The translations under genes and the position numbers were made by a program. Below the pieces are notes generated by a model. It searched no databases. It had not been told where the DNA came from and was given only the letters and a program-made list of their open reading frames with translations. Below are positions 1 to 5,931 of a stretch of 21,522 nt of DNA, piece after piece; position 1 is the first letter of the stretch, and the number at the start of each line of letters is the position of its first letter. The DNA lies in NCBI GenBank assembly GCA_051893155.1, contig JBJFGY010000124.1:1-21522 (forward strand), read 5' to 3'. This DNA comes from UBA6448 sp051893155 (lineage in GTDB: Bacteria > Bacillota_I > Bacilli_A > RF39 > UBA660).

Positions 1-142
1 AACCATTTTATAATGGCTTGAGAGTTTTTTGAATTTAAAAAGTGTTTAAGTTCCGTTTTATAATAGGATTTATTTTTGCATATTATATTAAAAATAAAAT
101 GTTAAGTTTATGTAAAAAAATAAAAAATAAAAAATAGATTAG

Positions 143-171
143 TTGACTTTAATTTTCTAAAATACTATGAT
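143..171 (+). promoter_or_regulatory. Sigma-A-type promoter of divIC
   Basis: TTGACT (143-148) and TATGAT (166-171) are separated by 17 bases, a near-consensus housekeeping promoter. It lies just upstream of divIC, so the 5' leader would be short, about 15-20 bases. An AAGGG at 180-184 is the likely ribosome binding site, 10 bases before the ATG. Confidence 0.75.
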
Positions 172-194
172 ATTGATATAAGGGTAGATATAGT

Positions 195-476
195 ATGAGA
201 ACAAAAAAAGAAAAGAAAAGACTATTTTTTATTTCATTTATCATAATTGGTCTTGTTTTTTTACTAGGTTTTAGTGTGTATAAAGATTTTATAATAATTA
301 GTAAAAATAGAAATCAAACTAATAAATTAACAAAAGAATATGAACAATTATTAGATGAAAAAAAATTACTAACTTCGCAAGTAACAAAAATGCAAGACCC
401 AGATTATTTAGCAAGATACGCTAAAGAAAAATATTTGTATTCAAAAGAGGATGAGGTTATCATTAGGATAGATTAA
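195..476 (+). CDS. divIC: Septum formation initiator family protein (DivIC/FtsB-like)
   Basis: This 93-residue protein has a Lys/Arg-rich cytoplasmic start (residues 1-9), one membrane helix (about 10-29), a coiled-coil stretch rich in Leu, Glu and Lys (about 36-66), and the family's C-terminal pattern of a Pro-Asp-Tyr turn (69-71) followed by an Ala-Arg-Tyr-Ala-Lys-Glu helix. That is the size and order of DivIC/FtsB, the bitopic divisome protein that pairs with FtsL and FtsQ/DivIB at the septum. DivIC and FtsB are hard to tell apart on sequence; DivIC is chosen because the rest of the window is Firmicutes-like. The gene appears to be transcribed alone from the promoter at 143-171. Its TAA stop overlaps the stop of the convergent clpP by four bases. 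Family assignment is fairly secure; the role is inferred from the family. Confidence 0.82.
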   Translation: MRTKKEKKRLFFISFIIIGLVFLLGFSVYKDFIIISKNRNQTNKLTKEYEQLLDEKKLLTSQVTKMQDPDYLARYAKEKYLYSKEDEVIIRID

Positions 477-1048
477 TCTTCTTTTTTTATAATTTCATCA
501 ATTATACCATAGTTTTTTGCTTCTTTGCTTGACATATAATAATCTACTAAAGTATCTTTTTCTATTTTTTGCTTTTTTTGTTTAGTATTTTTAGCTAGAA
601 TTGTGTTTATTTTATCTTTTAATTTAATTATTCGATTTGTTTGAATTTTTATATTACTTGCTTTTCCTTCATAACCGCCAAGAGGTTCATGTATCATTAT
701 TTCAGTATTTTCTAGGGCATATCTTTTTTGACCACTTGAAAGTAAAAATGCTCCCATACTAGCACATAGTCCGATTCCAATTGTAATTACATTACTTTTT
801 ATATAGTTCATAGTATCATAAATTGCAAGTCCAGATGAAATACTTCCTCCGGGAGAATTAATATATAAATAAATATCATTATTATTTTCTTTATCTAAAT
901 ATAAAAGTTCACTAACTATAATATTTGCATTATTATCGTTAATTTCACCTGTTAAAAAAATTATTCGATATGAAAGAAGTAAAGAATAAATATCGTATGA
1001 ATACTCGTGATTATTTTTTTGTTTTAAAATCATAGGTATATTAAACAT
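473..1048 (-). CDS. clpP: ATP-dependent Clp protease proteolytic subunit ClpP
   Basis: ClpP is the serine peptidase of the tetradecameric Clp chamber, fed by ClpX or ClpC-type unfoldases. The triad is visible: Ser97 in the Cys-Ala-Ser-Met-Gly motif, His120 in Met-Ile-His-Glu-Pro, and Asp169 before Tyr-Tyr-Met-Ser. The handle (Tyr-Ile-Asn-Ser-Pro-Gly-Gly-Ser) and the C-terminal Glu-Ala-x-x-Tyr-Gly-x-Ile-Asp are also present. The product is 191 residues, normal for the family. A longer reading from GTG at 1060 is possible. I prefer ATG at 1048 because AGGTGA (minus strand, about 1062-1057) lies 8 bases before it, and because Met-Phe-Asn-Ile-Pro matches the usual ClpP N-terminus. The gene stands alone, divergent from the kinase operon. 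I saw no CIRCE element and no CtsR-type tandem heptads upstream, so heat-shock control is not evident from this sequence. Confidence 0.93.
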   Translation of the reverse strand: MFNIPMILKQKNNHEYSYDIYSLLLSYRIIFLTGEINDNNANIIVSELLYLDKENNNDIYLYINSPGGSISSGLAIYDTMNYIKSNVITIGIGLCASMGAFLLSSGQKRYALENTEIMIHEPLGGYEGKASNIKIQTNRIIKLKDKINTILAKNTKQKKQKIEKDTLVDYYMSSKEAKNYGIIDEIIKKED

Positions 1049-1102
1049 AATTTTTGTCACCTATAAATATAATAAGATTAACAAAATAAATTTATTCATT
1101 TT

Positions 1103-1131
1103 TTTTATAGATTTATTAAAAAAAATATGAT
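1103..1131 (+). promoter_or_regulatory. Probable promoter of the kinase-gap-pgk operon
   Basis: A TATGAT box at 1126-1131 sits in a very AT-rich stretch. The element 17 bases upstream (TTTTAT, 1103-1108) is a poor -35. The text TATGATATTG is identical to the -10 region of divIC, and both are followed by ATATAAGGG and the start codon. The -10 box is plausible; the -35 is uncertain. Confidence 0.45.
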
Positions 1132-1159
1132 ATTGTTATTAATATAAGGGGTAATGATA

Positions 1160-2809
1160 ATGGACGAAATAGTTATTTCATTAAGTGATGGTACTAAAAT
1201 TAATACCATGAAAAATACTACTTATTATGATTTAAGTAAAAAATGTAAAAATGCCGATGATATTATTGGTGTTTTAGTAAATAATAAAATAGCCTCATTA
1301 AATGATAAAATTATTAGAAATGAAAATGTTTCTTTTATAGATATTACTAATTCACTTGGTAATAGAATATATGTTGCTGGGCTTAAAATGGCATTTGAAT
1401 ATGCTGTTTATAAAACTTTTCCTTTAATAAAAGTTAGTTATGCATATAGTGTTCCTAAAGGAATTATAGCATATTTAAATTATGATAAATTACTTCTTAA
1501 TGAAGATATCGATTTAATACGAAAAAAATTAAAAGAAGTAATAAATCAGAATTTAAAATTTGAAAAATTAATTATAAAAAATTCAGATGCAATTAGCTAT
1601 TATGAAGATGTTGGCAATTTAGTAAAAGCAAGTAATATAAAAAATATAGTTGATCCAACAATAGTTTTATATGAACTTGATGATTTAATTAATTATTATT
1701 ATTCAGAAATGCCTTATTCAACTGGATATTTAACAAAATATGATATTAAATATTTAGGAAATAATATGGTTGTTATTATATATCCTGAAGAAAATTCTGA
1801 TGGAAATGTTCCAGAATATATTAATTATAAGGGAATAATAGATTCTTATGTAACTAGTCAAAAATGGCTTGATATAATGAAAGTTCCTTATATAAAGGAT
1901 GTTAATAATGAAATAAGTAATGGTAAAATAGCAGATTTCATAAAATCATGTGAATTAAATTTTAATATTGAAATTAATGAAACTGCAAGAGAAATTTCTA
2001 AAAATTCCAATATTAAATGTGTTTTAATATCAGGTCCATCTTCAAGTGGTAAAACTACAATTACAAAAAGATTAGCGTCATATTTTAAAATATATGGATT
2101 AGATCCTATAGTAATATCTATTGATGATTATTATCATGAAAGAGTTGATAGTCCTAAGGATGAAAATGGAGAATATGATTTTGAATGTTTAGAGGCAACA
2201 GATATAAATTATTTAACTAATGATATAATTAAACTATTTAATGGAGAATTAATTACATTACCTAAATTTAATTTTGTTACAGGGTCAAAAGAATTATCTT
2301 CGAAAAAAATTCAAATTAAAGATAATAGTATAATTTTGTTTGAAGGATTACATGCTATTAATGATAAATTATTATCTTTTATTCCACAGGAAATGAAATA
2401 TAAAATTTATGTTAGTCCTTTTATACCAATAAATATAGATCAACAAAATTATATTTCTAGCAATGATTTAAGATTACTTCGAAGAATAATTAGAGATTTT
2501 AGAACAAGAGGATATGATGTTAGTTCAACAATTAAAAATTCAAAAAAAGTTAGACGTGGAGAAGATAAGTATATAATTCCATTAATACCTACAGCAGATA
2601 AAATAATTAACACTTCTTTATCATATGAAGTGGGTGTTTTAAAGGTTTATGTTGAACCATTATTATATTCGGTCCCAATTAGTTCACCTTATTATGGTGA
2701 AGCAAGAAGATTTTTAAGTTTTTTAAAACAATTTTATACAATTAGTAGTGAGTATATTCCAAAAGACTCAATATTAAGAGAATTTATAGGAGGAAATGAA
2801 GATGATTAA
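1160..2809 (+). CDS. Nucleoside (uridine) kinase with N-terminal TGS domain
   Basis: The 549-residue protein begins with a TGS-like domain (about 1-62), then a region resembling the second additional domain of threonyl-tRNA synthetase (about 63-170). The C-terminal half is a P-loop kinase of the uridine kinase/phosphoribulokinase family. Visible motifs are the Walker A (Gly-Pro-Ser-Ser-Ser-Gly-Lys-Thr-Thr, 292-300), Ser-Ile-Asp-Asp-Tyr-Tyr (320-325), a Phe-Glu-Gly-Leu-His segment near 394-398, and the basic Arg-Arg-Ile-Ile-Arg-Asp lid segment. Proteins of this architecture are common in Firmicutes and Thermotogae and are annotated as nucleoside or uridine kinases; the exact substrate cannot be read here. 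An upstream ATG at 1154 is only 2 bases from the AAGGGG site (1146-1151), whereas ATG 1160 is 8 bases away, so 1160 is chosen. The last 8 bases overlap gap, suggesting one operon with translational coupling. Confidence 0.85.
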   Translation: MDEIVISLSDGTKINTMKNTTYYDLSKKCKNADDIIGVLVNNKIASLNDKIIRNENVSFIDITNSLGNRIYVAGLKMAFEYAVYKTFPLIKVSYAYSVPKGIIAYLNYDKLLLNEDIDLIRKKLKEVINQNLKFEKLIIKNSDAISYYEDVGNLVKASNIKNIVDPTIVLYELDDLINYYYSEMPYSTGYLTKYDIKYLGNNMVVIIYPEENSDGNVPEYINYKGIIDSYVTSQKWLDIMKVPYIKDVNNEISNGKIADFIKSCELNFNIEINETAREISKNSNIKCVLISGPSSSGKTTITKRLASYFKIYGLDPIVISIDDYYHERVDSPKDENGEYDFECLEATDINYLTNDIIKLFNGELITLPKFNFVTGSKELSSKKIQIKDNSIILFEGLHAINDKLLSFIPQEMKYKIYVSPFIPINIDQQNYISSNDLRLLRRIIRDFRTRGYDVSSTIKNSKKVRRGEDKYIIPLIPTADKIINTSLSYEVGVLKVYVEPLLYSVPISSPYYGEARRFLSFLKQFYTISSEYIPKDSILREFIGGNEDD

Positions 2810-3812
2810 GGTAGCAATAAATGGTTTTGGAAGAATAGGAAGACTTGCTTTTAGGCAAATGATAACTTCTACAGATTTTGATATTGTTGCAATTAATAAT
2901 AAGGATTTAACTGCTGATGAAGCTGCTTATTTAATTAAATATGATACTGTGCATAATACATTTCATGAAAATGAAATTACTTTCGAAAACAATGAACTTC
3001 TTATAGCAGGCGTAAAAAGAATAAAATTATTTTCTGAGCTTGATCCAACTAAACTTCCTTGGAAAGCATTGCAAGTAGATTTGGTTTTAGAATGTACGGG
3101 TGCTTTTACAAGTTATGAAGGTGCTTATAAACATATTGAGGCTGGGGCAAAAAAAGTATTAATTTCAGCGCCTGGAAAGGATGAAATGCCAACAATAGTA
3201 AGTGGTGTAAATGAAAATATTTTAAAGCCAACTGATATTATAGTAAGCGCAGCAAGTTGTACAACAAATTGTTTAGCACCTTTATTAAAAATAATTGAAG
3301 ATAATTTTGGTATAGAGAAAGGTTTTATGAGTACAATTCATGCTTTAACAGCAGATCAAAATAGTTTAGATAATTTTCATAAAAAAGGTATTAATTCACG
3401 TAGAGGTAGGGCAAGTATTCAAAATATTGTACCAACATCGACTGGTGCTGCAAAAGCTATTGGTCTTGTTATTCCATCTTTAAATGGTAAAATGGATGGT
3501 ATAGCATATAGAGTTCCATGCATTGATGGTTCTATGATTGATGTTACACTTGAATTAAAAAGGAATACTTCAAAAGAAGAAATAAATGAAGTAATAAAAA
3601 ATAATCAAAGTTTTGAATTAATATATACTGACGCACCATTAGTATCAAGTGATGTGATTGGCAAAAAATGTGGATGCTTATTTGATAGTTTACTAACAAA
3701 TGTTATTGAAGTAAATGGAAAACAACTTGTTAAACTTACTGCTTGGTATGATAATGAATATGGATATACTGCTCAGATGTTAAGAACTGCTTTAAATATG
3801 TTTAAATTGTAA
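2802..3812 (+). CDS. gap: Glyceraldehyde-3-phosphate dehydrogenase (type I)
   Basis: The enzyme oxidises and phosphorylates glyceraldehyde 3-phosphate in the cytosol. The 336-residue length is typical. The N-terminal Rossmann motif (Asn-Gly-Phe-Gly-Arg-Ile-Gly, 7-13), the nucleophile Cys153 in Ser-Cys-Thr-Thr-Asn-Cys, the general base His180, the Thr-Gly-Ala-Ala phosphate-site segment (214-217) and the C-terminal Trp-Tyr-Asp-Asn-Glu-Tyr-Gly are all present. The position that usually carries the NAD-selecting Asp after strand 2 reads Asn (Ile-Asn-Asn, 31-33). The Leu-Pro pair after Asp190 reads Asn-Phe (191-192). These changes could alter the NAD/NADP preference. ATG 2802 is chosen over ATG 2796: AGGAGG at 2788-2793 is 8 bases from 2802 and only 2 from 2796, and Met-Ile-Lys-Val-Ala-Ile-Asn is the normal start. 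The gene overlaps the kinase by 8 bases and is followed by pgk after 12. Confidence 0.95.
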   Translation: MIKVAINGFGRIGRLAFRQMITSTDFDIVAINNKDLTADEAAYLIKYDTVHNTFHENEITFENNELLIAGVKRIKLFSELDPTKLPWKALQVDLVLECTGAFTSYEGAYKHIEAGAKKVLISAPGKDEMPTIVSGVNENILKPTDIIVSAASCTTNCLAPLLKIIEDNFGIEKGFMSTIHALTADQNSLDNFHKKGINSRRGRASIQNIVPTSTGAAKAIGLVIPSLNGKMDGIAYRVPCIDGSMIDVTLELKRNTSKEEINEVIKNNQSFELIYTDAPLVSSDVIGKKCGCLFDSLLTNVIEVNGKQLVKLTAWYDNEYGYTAQMLRTALNMFKL

Positions 3813-3824
3813 GGGTGTCAATAA

Positions 3825-4955
3825 ATGAAATTTATAGATGAAGTTGAATTAAAAGAAAAGAAGATTATTTTAAGATGTGATTTTAATGTACCAATTGAAA
3901 ATGGAAATGTTTTGGATAGTGCAAAAATTACTAAAAGTCTTAAAACAATTAAATATTTATTAGAAAATAATAATGCTATTATTTTATTAAGTCATCTTGG
4001 TAGAATTAAAACAAGGGAGGATAAAATATATAATACTCTATTACCAGTAGCAAAAGAATTAAGCAAATTACTTAATAAAGAAGTAAAGTTTATTAATGAA
4101 CCTGTTGGTATGGAAGTTCTAAATGCTGCAAAAGAAATGAAGAATGGAGAAATTATTTTACTTGAAAACACTCGTTTTTGTGATTATCCTGAAAAATTAG
4201 AAAGCAATAATGATTTAAATTTAGCAAAATATTGGTCAGTTTTAGCAGATGTTTTTGTTATTGATTCATTTGCTACTTTACATAGAAATCATTCTTCAGT
4301 TGCAGGAATATCAAAATATTTACCAACATATTATGGATTACTCGTTAAAGAAGAAATTTTAAATTTAAATCCACTTATTGAAAATATACAAAGACCTTTT
4401 ACTGTATTTATGGGTGGAGCTAAAGTTGACGATAAGTTAATATATATTAAAAATTTATTAAAAAAATGCGATTATCTTCTTGTTGGCGGTGGTATTGCAA
4501 ATTCTTTTTTATTTGCTTGTGGATTTGATGTAATGGATAGTTTATGTACTTCTGATGAAATTACACTTGCAGAAATTAAAGAATTAATTAATGAATATAA
4601 AGATAAAATAATATTACCTATTGATTTTGTAATTGAGGATAATAAAATACTTGACCTAAATACTAAATCAATCAATAAATACATTGGTTACTTTCAAAAA
4701 AGTAAAACAATTTTTATAAATGGTACATGTGGCTTATTTGAAAATAAACGATATGCAAACGGAACTATTAAATTATTTCAATCTTTAAAAGATATTAATG
4801 CTTATAAAGTTGCAGGCGGAGGTGATACTCTCAATGCAATTCATATGTATAATTTGACTGATTCATTCTCTTTTTTATCTAGTGGTGGTGGAGCGTCATT
4901 AGAGTATATAAGTAGTGATCATTTAAAAGCAATAGATTATATTGAAAATAGATAA
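3825..4955 (+). CDS. pgk: Phosphoglycerate kinase, divergent
   Basis: PGK transfers the phosphate of 1,3-bisphosphoglycerate to ADP. The fold signatures are present: Arg-Cys-Asp-Phe-Asn-Val-Pro (17-23), Ser-His-Leu-Gly-Arg (56-60), Glu-Asn-Thr-Arg-Phe (114-118), His-Arg (153-154), Gly-Gly-Ala-Lys-Val (197-201), Gly-Gly-Gly-Asp (331-334) and Gly-Gly-Gly-Ala-Ser-Leu-Glu (354-360). At 376 residues it is shorter than the usual 390-400, mostly in the C-domain. Several nearly invariant positions differ. The catalytic Arg before Ile in the N-domain is Lys34, the Asp-Ala-Phe-Gly box reads Asp-Ser-Phe-Ala, the Trp-Asn-Gly-Pro-Met-Gly box reads Ile-Asn-Gly-Thr-Cys-Gly, and Asp-Ile-Gly-Pro reads Asp-Leu-Asn-Thr. 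AAGGGTG (3811-3817) overlaps the gap stop and serves this start. It is the last gene of the operon. Family identity is firm; full activity is inferred from context. Confidence 0.9.
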   Translation: MKFIDEVELKEKKIILRCDFNVPIENGNVLDSAKITKSLKTIKYLLENNNAIILLSHLGRIKTREDKIYNTLLPVAKELSKLLNKEVKFINEPVGMEVLNAAKEMKNGEIILLENTRFCDYPEKLESNNDLNLAKYWSVLADVFVIDSFATLHRNHSSVAGISKYLPTYYGLLVKEEILNLNPLIENIQRPFTVFMGGAKVDDKLIYIKNLLKKCDYLLVGGGIANSFLFACGFDVMDSLCTSDEITLAEIKELINEYKDKIILPIDFVIEDNKILDLNTKSINKYIGYFQKSKTIFINGTCGLFENKRYANGTIKLFQSLKDINAYKVAGGGDTLNAIHMYNLTDSFSFLSSGGGASLEYISSDHLKAIDYIENR

Positions 4956-4970
4956 TTTATTGCTTTTTTT
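4925..4970 (+). terminator. Intrinsic terminator after pgk
   Basis: AAAAGCAATA (4925-4934) pairs with TATTGCTTTT (4958-4967), and the T tract runs on to 4970. The loop is long (23 bases) but can form a short inner helix. The 5' arm lies inside the last pgk codons. This closes the kinase-gap-pgk operon. Confidence 0.65.
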
Positions 4971-4976
4971 ACAATT

Positions 4977-4983
4977 TTCGACA
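4977..4983 (-). promoter_or_regulatory. 0A box (Spo0A-binding site) upstream of spo0A
   Basis: TTCGACA here is the reverse complement of the classical 0A box TGTCGAA. The flanks extend the match to TTTTCGACAAA. It lies 41 bases upstream of the -35 element of spo0A, between the pgk terminator and the promoter. Because the DNA-binding helix of the encoded protein is almost identical to that of Bacillus Spo0A, it is a credible autoregulatory site. The motif match is seen; binding is inferred. Confidence 0.6.
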
Positions 4984-4984
4984 A

Positions 4985-5000
4985 AAATTTACGTAAATTT
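4985..5000. repeat. Perfect 16-bp palindrome in the spo0A upstream region
   Basis: AAATTTACGTAAATTT is fully self-complementary, centred at 4992/4993, one base after the 0A box and 24 bases before the -35 element. It has the form of a dimeric repressor or activator operator. With no loop bases it is unlikely to be a terminator. No binding factor can be named from sequence alone. Confidence 0.5.
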
Positions 5001-5023
5001 GCAATAATTTACAAAAATATTTC

Positions 5024-5052
5024 TTGATTTTTGATATAAAATAGGATATTAT
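5024..5052 (+). promoter_or_regulatory. Sigma-A-type promoter of spo0A
   Basis: TTGATT (5024-5029), 17 bases, then TATTAT (5047-5052). The transcript would start near 5059 and carry about 33 bases of leader with a strong AGAGGAG site at 5082-5088. I could not find a convincing sigma-H pair. Confidence 0.75.
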
Positions 5053-5091
5053 CTAATTGTGTGTTGGTTGTTTATTTAGAAAGAGGAGATT

Positions 5092-5847
5092 ATGAATACT
5101 AGCATCAGAGCTGTTGTAGTAGATGATAATACGGTGGCTGTAAACAACTTAAGAAAATATTTTAATCAAAATGATCGAATAAAGATTGTTGCATCTTTTT
5201 CCAATGGTGAAGAAGCATTAGAATATTTGATTAATCATAATGGTGAAATTGATTTAGTAATTTTAGAATTATTAATCCCAAGACTTGACGGAGCTACATT
5301 ACTCGAAGAAATAAAAAATAGAAAGTTAACTCCAAAAATTATAGTTACATCTGGATATAAAGACGATAAAATAATTAACGACTGTGCAGCCTACAATGTA
5401 TGTTATTATTTAATTAAACCATTTAGTATATTATCTTTAGAAAAAAGAATCAATGAAGTATTTGAATCTAAAAATTTATCATTTAATAAAAATAATAATA
5501 GTTTAGATCTTGAAATAAGTCAATTACTACATAATTTAGGTATACCTTCACATATTAGAGGTTACAAATATATTAGAGATGGTATTTTAATAATTTATAA
5601 TAACGAATCGGTTTCACTTGTTACTAAAGAAATTTATCCACAAATTGCACTAAAATATGAAACTACTCCATCAAGAGTCGAAAGAGCAATAAGGCATGCA
5701 ATTGAAGTTAGTTGGATCAGGGGAGACATTAATTTAATGGAAGATTTATTCGGATTTAGTGTCAGCTGTGAAAAATCTAAACCAACTAATTCTGAGTTTT
5801 TAACTACAATTGCAGATCGTATTAAACTAGACAGTAAAGCTTTCTAA
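5092..5847 (+). CDS. spo0A: Sporulation master regulator Spo0A, phospho-acceptor Asp replaced by Glu
   Basis: This is a two-domain response regulator of 251 residues. The receiver (about 1-118) keeps the acidic pair (Asp11, Asp12), Thr86 and the Lys109-Pro110 switch. The aspartate that normally accepts phosphate, in the Leu-Asp-x-x-x-Pro segment, is Glu59 (codon GAA at 5266-5268); the following Pro-x-Leu-Asp-Gly anchors the alignment. The C-terminal effector domain (about 140-251) carries a recognition helix, Ser-Arg-Val-Glu-Arg-Ala-Ile-Arg-His-Ala-Ile-Glu-Val, identical to my recollection of Bacillus subtilis Spo0A. It also has the Lys-Pro-Thr-Asn-Ser-Glu-Phe segment near the end. In Bacillus and Clostridium, Spo0A controls entry into sporulation after phosphorylation. 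Here normal phosphorylation of Asp looks impossible and Glu may mimic it. The gene is monocistronic, placed between glycolytic genes, with a 0A box upstream. Confidence 0.93.
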   Translation: MNTSIRAVVVDDNTVAVNNLRKYFNQNDRIKIVASFSNGEEALEYLINHNGEIDLVILELLIPRLDGATLLEEIKNRKLTPKIIVTSGYKDDKIINDCAAYNVCYYLIKPFSILSLEKRINEVFESKNLSFNKNNNSLDLEISQLLHNLGIPSHIRGYKYIRDGILIIYNNESVSLVTKEIYPQIALKYETTPSRVERAIRHAIEVSWIRGDINLMEDLFGFSVSCEKSKPTNSEFLTTIADRIKLDSKAF

Positions 5848-5871
5848 AACTACTTAAAGTAGTTTTTTTTT
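5846..5871 (+). terminator. Intrinsic terminator after spo0A
   Basis: AAAACTAC (5846-5853) and GTAGTTTT (5859-5866) form an 8-bp stem with a 5-base loop, followed by T's to 5871. The stem begins within the spo0A stop codon. Confidence 0.8.
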
Positions 5872-5880
5872 GAGTAAAAT

Positions 5881-5909
5881 TTGCACTTCTGTATTGAATA
5901 TGTTATTAT
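5881..5909 (+). promoter_or_regulatory. Extended -10 promoter of gpmI
   Basis: TTGCAC (5881-5886), 17 bases, TATTAT (5904-5909). The TG dinucleotide at 5901-5902 gives an extended -10 (TGT before TATTAT), which offsets the weak -35. Confidence 0.6.
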
Positions 5910-5931
5910 TTTTATGGAGATTTATGATTAT

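Noticed and set aside
1..194. 3' end of an upstream gene or an RNA gene at the left edge
   Set aside because: Short open reading to a TGA near position 30 is possible in one frame but too short to recognise; no tRNA-like fold or clear terminator was seen.
1049..1060. GTG at 1060 as clpP start
   Set aside because: It falls within the AGGTGA ribosome binding site of the better ATG at 1048, and the family N-terminus begins at that ATG.
1049..1153. Possible CIRCE or CtsR operator upstream of clpP
   Set aside because: No inverted repeat of the CIRCE type and no tandem GGTCAAA-like heptads are present.
4472..4684. Minus-strand open frame inside pgk
   Set aside because: Fully inside a conserved gene, with no start signal or family resemblance.
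5040..5075. Sigma-H promoter for spo0A as in Bacillus
   Set aside because: An AGGATAT-like -35 exists, but no GAAT-type -10 at the right distance could be found.
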